From Puniceicoccaceae bacterium (lineage in GTDB: Bacteria; Verrucomicrobiota; Verrucomicrobiia; Opitutales; Coraliomargaritaceae), in assembly GCA_003567255.1 (NCBI GenBank), contig PWZW01000305.1, positions 1-11,770 of the forward strand: a DNA stretch of 11,770 nucleotides. Direction: 5' to 3'. Each line of letters opens with the position of its first letter. Positions within the stretch are counted from its first letter, which is position 1. Below are positions 7,056 through 11,770 of the stretch, piece after piece. A model generated the notes under the pieces. That model was not told the origin of the DNA, did no database searches, and worked only from the letters and a program-made list of their open reading frames with translations. A program made the position numbers and the translations under genes.

Positions 7056-8919
7056 CGGGGGCTCCTTTGTTTTGCTTTAGGTGGTAATCAGAGATTGTTG
7101 TGAAGGCGATTTGGTGAAGGTGATTGCTGGATGAGGCGAATCCGAGATGCTTGGCGGAAAGGTCTACGCTTCCCAAACGGGTCCACGCGCTGTCCGGGTT
7201 TTTCCACGACGCGATGACTTCTCTGTCTTTTGACTCAATTCTGAGTCGTAGGGGAAATCCATCGGTTTGCATTTTCACCTCGGTAGCTTCGGCACTGGAT
7301 CGGGTCCGCTGGGCGAGTGCCACGGAACCATCCGAAAAAACATGTACAAGGGCCATGGCAGCCGCCGGCTCCAAGCTGGTGCGCACCATAAGTCCTGATT
7401 TTGCAAAGGGTCTGGTGGCCTCAAAATCTTCAAAGGTTGCCTCAAAAACAAAATCACCGTTGGCTGATTGGTAAACGTAAGTTAGGCCGTCGTGCTCACC
7501 AAAGATGTCATCCCCGTTTCCGTAAAATTCGAGGGTGCCGTCGTCGAGGAAGCGGGCACTCCCAGGGTTGGTCGCAATTCCGATATCTGTGATGTTCCAT
7601 TCAGGGGAGAGCTTGCTTTCCGGCGCAGTGGTCCGGGGGGTGGGGAAGCTTTCAAGGTGGAATCGTGGTTCCAGTTCTCCATGGAGGGCCGCCACCGCCC
7701 CGGTATCGAGCACCCACTGAGTGTCCGCGTGGTCGAAGAATGCGCTGATCGTTTCCCAGTTGGCCGTGTATAAATCCGGGATGTCCATCGCGCTTGCGTT
7801 GGTTAAGAGGTACCAGTTGCTCGGGTGGAGCCCCCCTTGCGCGCGAACCAGTTTCCAGCACCACATCGTCGCTGCCCAACCGAAGGTTTCATACAGCTCC
7901 CAGTATTCCTGCATCATTCGGTCACCACCTGAGTGTTCCAGCACGACGTTGAATTCTCCCACCAAAAAGGGAGCTGATAGTTCGCGTAGATATTCGCGTA
8001 GCGGGTAGAGTTCCTCGTCAATGAAGCGGGCGTGTCCGTTGATGTGCGCCTCACCGTGAAAAATGCCAGGGTAAAAGTGGTCGGTAAACCCCAGGTTGTA
8101 GGCGCCCATGGCTTCCGGGGATCGATAAAAGAAGATGCCTAACTGCGTTCCCGGGAATAAGATGACATGGTCATTCCCTTGCGCGCGTATTGCGTGGTAG
8201 ATACGCTCGCAAAGCTCGCGGAGCTCGCGACGGATGGGATCGCGAACACTGTTTTGTGCGCCATAAGGTTCATTTATTATGTCAAAGGCAGCGATGTTGG
8301 AATGGTCTTTATAGCGCAGCGCAATGGCCTCCCAGATACGCACCGTCAAGTCATGGTTTACCTGGGATCCCCAAAGCCCGTTACTGCCCACTCGTCCGCT
8401 GGGCTGGTCTGCGCACTGTCCGCCGGGGGCGCCGTGTAAGTCCAAAATAACGTAGAGCTCGTTTTCGCGGGCCATTTCCAAGGCCAGATCGAGCCATGCA
8501 AAGCCCTCCTTTGACATTAAATCCGGCTCGTTAATATCGACGAGCATGGTGTAGTGGAAGGGCAGGCGAACGCAGTTCATCCCGATCTCGCTGATCAATC
8601 GGAAGTCCTCCTCGGTGATCCAGGTTTCGCGGTGGCGCTCGATGAGCGCATCCCTTTTTTCGTTGCCGAAGCGCCGACTCAAAATCTGCAAAATCGTGTG
8701 CTGGTCGGAGATGTCGAACATGTTAAACATCCATGCTTCCAGCATGAACCAGTTCCCGAGATTAACGCCTTGAAAATTAATGCGCTCGCCATCCACGGTG
8801 GCAAAGTAGGCGCCATCGGCTTCAATAAAGGGCATTTCCTCCGTGGCATCGACGCGCGGGGCCATAGTGGCAGCGACAAGGGCAACCGTTATCAGGGTGA
8901 GTTTCGAAGATGCTAACAT
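7048..8919 (-). CDS. Secreted GH5 family glucanase with C-terminal concanavalin-like domain
   Basis: This 623-residue secreted glycoside hydrolase has a signal peptide at 1-25 (cleavage near VDA/TEE) and a GH5 (beta/alpha)8 barrel at about 30-410. Catalytic elements are DLHGAPGGQ (160-168), acid/base Glu217 in INEPYG, HFYPGIF (281-287) and nucleophile Glu322 in LVGEFN, with an aromatic MWCWKL (352-357). The opening GVNLGNWFMLEAWM (51-64) resembles the 'GVNLGGWLVLEPW' motif of exo-1,3-beta-glucanases, suggesting a beta-glucan substrate; a cellulase or mixed-linkage activity is also possible. Residues 440-615 form a separate domain with DIGIATNPGSARF, GNGDDIFGEHDGLTYVYQ and FAKSGLMVRTSL. This is the DUF1349/LamG-like concanavalin module common in secreted multidomain enzymes. 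The frame is open up to 9042, but the ATG at 8919 gives a clean signal peptide and avoids a long overlap with the pseudopilin gene. It starts 19 nt after that gene and overlaps the next one by 8 nt. Confidence 0.92.
   Translation of the reverse strand: MLASSKLTLITVALVAATMAPRVDATEEMPFIEADGAYFATVDGERINFQGVNLGNWFMLEAWMFNMFDISDQHTILQILSRRFGNEKRDALIERHRETWITEEDFRLISEIGMNCVRLPFHYTMLVDINEPDLMSKEGFAWLDLALEMARENELYVILDLHGAPGGQCADQPSGRVGSNGLWGSQVNHDLTVRIWEAIALRYKDHSNIAAFDIINEPYGAQNSVRDPIRRELRELCERIYHAIRAQGNDHVILFPGTQLGIFFYRSPEAMGAYNLGFTDHFYPGIFHGEAHINGHARFIDEELYPLREYLRELSAPFLVGEFNVVLEHSGGDRMMQEYWELYETFGWAATMWCWKLVRAQGGLHPSNWYLLTNASAMDIPDLYTANWETISAFFDHADTQWVLDTGAVAALHGELEPRFHLESFPTPRTTAPESKLSPEWNITDIGIATNPGSARFLDDGTLEFYGNGDDIFGEHDGLTYVYQSANGDFVFEATFEDFEATRPFAKSGLMVRTSLEPAAAMALVHVFSDGSVALAQRTRSSAEATEVKMQTDGFPLRLRIESKDREVIASWKNPDSAWTRLGSVDLSAKHLGFASSSNHLHQIAFTTISDYHLKQNKGAPDD
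7062..7068 (-). promoter_or_regulatory. Strong ribosome binding site AAAGGAG
   Basis: AAAGGAG on the minus strand lies 6 nt before the ATG at 7055, inside the end of the GH5 gene. It is the best Shine-Dalgarno match in the operon and may give the small secreted binding-like protein a higher translation rate than its neighbours. Confidence 0.7.
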
Positions 8920-8938
8920 TAGTTTAGGGTTGTTCAGT

Positions 8939-9601
8939 TTATCGCGTCCATCCGCGTGCAAAGAAATCGGAGTCTGTTGATTCCGCGCCGCCGCTTCGTT
9001 GCATATACTCCTCGTAGCTAAGGGATTCGACAGCGCCACCAACCGTCACAATTTTCATGCTCGGTCCATTACTTTGATAAGGGAAGTCCTGCTCCGGCCA
9101 GTCGGGCCAGACTACATCAAACAAGACGATAGCTTGCCCATCGTCCAGGGGTATGCTGCCAGGTGCGGTTTGCACGTTGTAGCGGAAGTGGGTGTGCTCC
9201 GGTGCCTGGAGCCATTCTGGTTGGCCATTAGCCAATACCACCGGGTTGCGGAAGATTTCGTCAACTGTGTCATCCTCTCCGTCAACTATTTCGAGGTAGG
9301 GCGCGAGGGCCCCTTGCATAAAGGGATACTCCGCAGCCACGAGCTCGCCTTCAACATTGGTGGGACCGTCCCAATCGTAATTTCTGATAGCTGGGAAACG
9401 ACCGCCCGACTCGTTCCGTTTCAGCAGTAGTGCGCTGTGAATTTGCCGCATGTTTGAGATTGCGACCGATTCATTGGCTCGCTGGCGAACGCCGGAGAGC
9501 ACGGGAATTAAAATGGCCGCGAGCAGTCCGATCACCGCGATTACGGTCAGCAGTTCAATAAGAGTAAAGGCTGCGTGGGATTTGTTAAATTCAGGAGGCA
9601 T
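8939..9601 (-). CDS. Prepilin-type N-terminal cleavage/methylation domain protein (pseudopilin-like)
   Basis: This 220-residue protein has a type IV prepilin/type II secretion pseudopilin N-terminus: leader MPPEFNKSHAA followed by FTLIELLTVIAVIGLLAAIL. The conserved Glu is at position +5 of the mature form. The residue before the cleavage point is Ala rather than the usual Gly. A prepilin peptidase should cut the leader, and the helix would anchor or assemble the protein. The rest contains SNMRQIHSALLL (mature-helix continuation), an NYDWDGP stretch, FRYNVQTA and a C-terminal IVTVGGAVESLSYEEYM that stands where related proteins have 'FADGHV'. This resembles the many pseudopilin-like proteins of Verrucomicrobiota and Lentisphaerota. 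I prefer the ATG at 9601 over an upstream TTG at 9634, which has no ribosome binding site. The chosen start overlaps the lacI-like stop by 11 nt. Its function in a sugar operon is unknown. Confidence 0.88.
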   Translation of the reverse strand: MPPEFNKSHAAFTLIELLTVIAVIGLLAAILIPVLSGVRQRANESVAISNMRQIHSALLLKRNESGGRFPAIRNYDWDGPTNVEGELVAAEYPFMQGALAPYLEIVDGEDDTVDEIFRNPVVLANGQPEWLQAPEHTHFRYNVQTAPGSIPLDDGQAIVLFDVVWPDWPEQDFPYQSNGPSMKIVTVGGAVESLSYEEYMQRSGGAESTDSDFFARGWTR

Positions 9602-10643
9602 GGGTGGGGTAGGCTTGGACCGAGGCCCGTTCAACTATGGTAGAGGAAAGTTTTTTCAGAGGTTCGGGCTTTTTACCGGTTTCAGTCCATTCGATCAGAC
9701 AGCGCATTGCGATTTCACCGGTTTTTCTCACTGGTTGATGCATGGTGGTCAGGGGAGGGTAGCTGGACTTTGCCGCGTCGAGATCGTCGACACCCACGAC
9801 TGAACAGGTGGCCGGAACTGATATCCCGCAGATGTTTGCCGCATCCAAAAAGCCAAGGGCCATCAAGTCATTCGCGGCGATTACTGCCGAGGGGAGTGCT
9901 TTCATCTTCAGAAACTGAAGGGCATTGTCCCGGGTCTTTGAACGGTTGTAGTCACCGCGAAAGATAAAATTTGGGTTAACCGGGAGCCCGTGCTTGGCCA
10001 TCTGTTGATGAAAAGCATCCGAACGCAAACGGGCGGATAGGAGGTTTTCCGGACCCTCCACAAAACCGATTTCCCGGTGGCCCCGCGCGATCAGGTAGTC
10101 GGAGAGAAAACGGATGCTGTCCTCGTCGTCGGTACTAACGCTGATCGCATTCTGGTGCTGCGTTGGTTCACCGGCGATGATTACCGGAATGTCCTCGGCA
10201 GTCAGTTTTTCGATATATTCCTCATTGGAATGCGGAGCAATTGCGATCAAGCCGTCTACTCTTTGCTCATGATAGAGTCCCGCAAGCTTGTCTCCCTTGT
10301 TGAAGGAGTCTGATAAGGTATCAAACAAAGCAAACTGCCAATCGCTACCAGCCATGCCTTCCTGCAATCCCGCAACCAGACGGGAGAAATAAGCCGACCC
10401 GAGTAGCCCCTCAAAGGGCAGGGCAATTCCCAGGTAGCCGGAGCGGTTTTTCGCAAAACTTTTTGCCAGAGCGTTTGGACGATAGTTGAAACGCTTTGCG
10501 CATGCGAGGACCCGTTCACGGGCGGATTCGCTGACCCCGTACTCCGCATTCCTCAAAACCCGCGACACCGTCATCTTCGAAACACCGCAAGCTTCCGCGA
10601 TATCACCCATGTTTGCGCGACGACTTATTTGGAAGGTATTCAT
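9591..10643 (-). CDS. LacI-family transcriptional regulator
   Basis: This 350-residue regulator should bind operator DNA as a dimer and release it when a sugar effector binds. The helix-turn-helix is at 12-32 (MGDIAEACGVSKMTVSRVLRN), and the hinge helix is RPNALAKSF (55-63). The effector-binding/periplasmic-binding-like core starts at GYLGIALP (69-76) and includes VDGLIAIAP (129-137), RGHREIGFVEGPEN (187-200), AVIAANDLMALGFLDAA (253-269) and VVGVDDLDAA (282-291). The recognition helix KMTVSR is the same as in E. coli GntR as I recall it. This fits the GntR-like TGTTACC/GGTAACA operators found just upstream. It is the first gene of the operon and likely represses itself together with the nine-gene cluster. 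The ATG at 10643 is used; an in-frame ATG at 10610 (residue 12) is possible but would leave only two residues before the HTH core. The effector is probably an imported glucan-derived sugar (inferred). Confidence 0.95.
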   Translation of the reverse strand: MNTFQISRRANMGDIAEACGVSKMTVSRVLRNAEYGVSESARERVLACAKRFNYRPNALAKSFAKNRSGYLGIALPFEGLLGSAYFSRLVAGLQEGMAGSDWQFALFDTLSDSFNKGDKLAGLYHEQRVDGLIAIAPHSNEEYIEKLTAEDIPVIIAGEPTQHQNAISVSTDDEDSIRFLSDYLIARGHREIGFVEGPENLLSARLRSDAFHQQMAKHGLPVNPNFIFRGDYNRSKTRDNALQFLKMKALPSAVIAANDLMALGFLDAANICGISVPATCSVVGVDDLDAAKSSYPPLTTMHQPVRKTGEIAMRCLIEWTETGKKPEPLKKLSSTIVERASVQAYPTHAS

Positions 10644-10656
10644 GAGAAGAGAAAAT

Positions 10657-10670
10657 AGTTACCGGTAACA
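10657..10670. promoter_or_regulatory. LacI-type operator O1
   Basis: AGTTACCGGTAACA contains a perfect 12-bp palindrome (10658-10669) with the central CG typical of LacI-family sites. It lies in the 5' leader, 14 bp before the regulator's start codon and 55 bp centre-to-centre from O2. Binding here could block elongation or strengthen repression with O2. Confidence 0.8.
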
Positions 10671-10678
10671 ATCTAAAC

Positions 10679-10692
10679 AATGCCTAGGCATT
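10679..10692. promoter_or_regulatory. Perfect 14-bp palindrome between the two operators
   Basis: AATGCCTAGGCATT is a perfect inverted repeat with central TA, unlike the CG-centred operators on both sides. It lies about +21 to +34 from the inferred transcription start. It may be a site for a second regulator; no protein partner is identifiable here. Confidence 0.45.
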
Positions 10693-10711
10693 TGAGTTGG
10701 GGTAAGGTAAA

Positions 10712-10725
10712 TGTTACCGATAACA
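10712..10725. promoter_or_regulatory. LacI-type operator O2 over the -10 box
   Basis: TGTTACCGATAACA is a 14-bp palindrome with one mismatched central pair and shares the TTACCG and TAACA halves with O1. It covers the -10 hexamer and the inferred transcription start, so bound repressor would directly exclude RNA polymerase. Confidence 0.8.
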
Positions 10726-10749
10726 AATAATCCGGGAATTTTTTGTCAA
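10720..10749 (-). promoter_or_regulatory. Sigma-70-type promoter of the operon
   Basis: On the minus strand a perfect -35 box TTGACA (10749-10744) is followed by an 18-nt spacer and a -10 box TGTTAT (10725-10720, four of six consensus positions). The start of transcription should be near 10712, giving a leader of about 68 nt before the regulator ATG. The -10 box is embedded in operator O2, which supports a repressible promoter for the whole minus-strand cluster. Confidence 0.65.
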
Positions 10750-10958
10750 GCAACAATTGAAATTTTGTCAAAACCTCTGTACGGGCACTTGTCTGTTTCT
10801 GTGCGCCCTTGGTGAATCCGGCTGAGTATGGGTGGACCATGGGTGAAGATGGGGAGCGGTGTAGCCAACCCGCCCACTTGGTTTAACCTTCGTGAATTTT
10901 AAAGGGACGAACGCAGTGTGAGTATTGATTCATCCCAGCTCAGCACTAGCTTCCGGAT
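10750..10958. other. Upstream part of the divergent intergenic region
   Basis: Together with the promoter/operator block this makes a 315-bp gap between the LacI-type gene and tspO. It holds a second TTGACAAAA copy (minus strand, 10763-10771) and an 11-bp odd palindrome, TTTTGTCAAAA (10763-10773). There are also two ATGGGTG copies 11 bp apart (10828 and 10839) and a chance-sized plus-strand frame of 24 codons (10828-10902). I find no convincing plus-strand promoter or RNA gene, although tspO must be read from somewhere in this stretch. Confidence 0.4.
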
Positions 10959-11432
10959 ATGTTGTTGTGGAAGAAGGTATTGGTTTGTGTTTTAGGGATT
11001 CAGCTCCTCGGGAATGCCAGTGGGCTGGTGACCTTCCTTTCGGTGGATGGGTGGTACGATGCTTTGCAGAAGCCAGTCGGGACACCTCCGAACGGGACGT
11101 TTGGGCCCGTCTGGCTCGCCGTTTACACCATGATGGGCGTCGCTTTGGCTTTGATCTGGGACGCGCGGGCCGATGGTTTACCCAAGCGCCGGGCACTGCG
11201 GTGCTTTGCGATTCAGTTTGCCCTCAATGTACTCTGGACGCCGGTTTTCTTTGGCTTGCAGCGGATTGATTGGGCGCTGTGTGTCATCGTTCCTTTGCTG
11301 CTCGTGATCGGGCTAACGATGGTCGCCGCTTGGCCAATACGGCGTTTGGCGAGTCTCTTGCTGGTGCCCTATTTTATATGGGTCAGCTATGCGACTTATC
11401 TGAATTTTGGGTTTTGGGTCCTGAACCGATGA
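10959..11432 (+). CDS. tspO: TspO/MBR family tryptophan-rich sensory protein
   Basis: This 157-residue, five-helix membrane protein belongs to the TspO/peripheral benzodiazepine receptor family. Members bind porphyrins and related ligands and modulate stress or pigment responses; their exact bacterial role differs between species. Diagnostic features are WYDALQKPVGTPPNGTFGPVW (starts at 32, with P39, P43, P44, F48, G49, P50, W52), N90 and W93 with FF at 97-98, and the C-terminal WVSYATYLNFGFWVLN (141-156). Hydrophobic segments lie at about 6-28, 49-67, 81-99, 107-124 and 130-154. Length is typical. An in-frame stop at 10947 means the ATG at 10959 is the first possible start; no Shine-Dalgarno sequence is visible. 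It is transcribed away from the glucan operon and converges on the sulfatase. A functional link to sugar use is not evident. Confidence 0.93.
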   Translation: MLLWKKVLVCVLGIQLLGNASGLVTFLSVDGWYDALQKPVGTPPNGTFGPVWLAVYTMMGVALALIWDARADGLPKRRALRCFAIQFALNVLWTPVFFGLQRIDWALCVIVPLLLVIGLTMVAAWPIRRLASLLLVPYFIWVSYATYLNFGFWVLNR

Positions 11433-11494
11433 GCTATAGCCGAACGCCCTCGTGTTTGGATCGCTCCTTCTGCGGCGGGCAAGCTAGGTCGACC

Positions 11495-11515
11495 AAAAGC
11501 CGAAGGGCTTCGGCC
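11495..11515 (-). terminator. Probable intrinsic terminator downstream of the sulfatase
   Basis: On the minus strand GCCGAA-GCCC-TTCGGC (11514-11499) forms a 6-bp stem with a 4-nt loop followed directly by TTTT (11498-11495). It lies about 100 nt after the sulfatase stop and in the convergent gap with tspO. The T-run is short and no T-run follows on the plus strand, so it would act mainly on sulfatase transcripts. Confidence 0.5.
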
Positions 11516-11615
11516 ACGAGGAAGCCGAGTTGGCGTGCTATCGCGAATCACGGGGAGGGCCCTGTGGTGTGGGCGATCCCGATGCCTTTCCCCGATCCTA
11601 CGTGCAAGTGTGACG

Positions 11616-11770
11616 CTAGCGGCTCCGGCCCTCAGCGATAATGGCGTCCAGCTCGCTCTGCATTTCGGCGAGTTTCTCCGGAGCAAAGGTGGCGAGGTCA
11701 AAGAGTTCAGCAGGATCCTCGCGCAGGTAGTAAAGCCGGTCTGGCGAATTTTGAGTTCTGCGGGTCCATC
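11616..11770 (-). CDS. Sulfatase, C-terminal fragment (runs off the right edge)
   Basis: Only the last 50 codons and the TAG stop (11618-11616) are inside the window. The end reads DRLYYLREDPAELFDLA, then a helical stretch PEKLAEMQSELDAIIAEGRSR. This is the usual C-terminus of type I formylglycine sulfatases ('LYDL..DP.E..NLA ... L...L......GRS'). The catalytic Cys/Ser-x-Pro-x-Arg motif would lie far upstream, outside the window, so activity and substrate cannot be judged. The gene is convergent with tspO, with a 183-bp gap holding the terminator hairpin. Sulfatases beside glycan operons are common in marine polysaccharide degraders. This fragment has no start codon in the window and is recognised from its tail alone. 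Confidence 0.75.
   Translation of the reverse strand, partial: WTRRTQNSPDRLYYLREDPAELFDLATFAPEKLAEMQSELDAIIAEGRSR

Noticed and set aside
8920..9042. Upstream extension of the GH5 reading frame
   Set aside because: It lies mostly inside the pseudopilin gene and would bury the signal peptide behind 41 polar residues.
9974..9981. GGTTAACC palindrome in the regulator gene as a third operator
   Set aside because: It is only 8 bp, lacks the TTACCG core of O1 and O2, and lies in coding sequence.
10828..10902. Plus-strand frame of 24 codons upstream of tspO
   Set aside because: No ribosome binding site, no regulatory pattern such as repeated codons, and a length expected by chance.
10878..10902. 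TTGGTT and TTTTAA as a tspO promoter
   Set aside because: The spacing is about 13 nt and both boxes match the consensus poorly.
11270..11641. Plus-strand frame overlapping tspO and the convergent gap
   Set aside because: It is rich in Arg, Ser and Pro, has no recognisable domain, and overlaps the clearly real tspO and the sulfatase end.
11396..11701. Minus-strand frame of 101 codons at the right edge
   Set aside because: It is an out-of-frame shadow of the sulfatase tail; the neighbouring frame gives a clear sulfatase C-terminus.

Overview
The window reads as part of a free-living, Gram-negative polysaccharide degrader, most likely a Verrucomicrobiota bacterium near Opitutales/Puniceicoccales. 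This placement is an inference. It rests on four features together: a PEP-CTERM (exosortase-sorted) protein, a pseudopilin-like 'FTLIELLTVIAVIGLLAAILIP' protein inside a sugar operon, a sulfatase fragment next door, and very few Shine-Dalgarno sequences. No rRNA, tRNA, CRISPR array, transposase or phage gene was seen.

Nine consecutive minus-strand genes (10643 down to 153) are packed with overlaps or gaps of 0-39 nt and look like one operon. In transcription order they are: LacI-family regulator; pseudopilin-like protein; secreted GH5 glucanase with a C-terminal concanavalin-like domain; small secreted carbohydrate-binding-like protein; PEP-CTERM carbohydrate-binding-like protein; membrane-anchored solute-binding protein; two ABC permeases; cytoplasmic GH30 hydrolase; and MsmX/UgpC-type ATPase. 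The leader has a recognisable promoter (TTGACA / 18 nt / TGTTAT). One LacI-type operator (TGTTACCGATAACA) covers the -10 box. A second (AGTTACCGGTAACA) and an unrelated perfect 14-bp palindrome lie in the 5' leader. The regulator probably controls itself and the whole operon.

The proposed flow is as follows. The secreted GH5 enzyme, which resembles exo-1,3-beta-glucanases in its N-terminal motif, cuts a beta-glucan outside the cytoplasm, helped by the two binding proteins and perhaps the pseudopilin. Oligosaccharides are captured by the anchored binding protein and imported by the ABC transporter. The signal-less GH30 enzyme (family members cleave beta-glucosyl linkages, including beta-1,6) finishes them in the cytosol. 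A mixed beta-1,3/1,6-glucan such as laminarin is a reasonable candidate substrate, but the sequence does not prove it. No SusC/D or TonB-type outer-membrane importer is present.

To the right, a 315-bp divergent intergenic region leads to a plus-strand tspO gene (10959-11432). This is followed by a convergent intergenic region with a probable terminator. The C-terminal 50 codons of a minus-strand sulfatase (11616-11770) run off the right edge. The first 152 bases hold no gene I can support.
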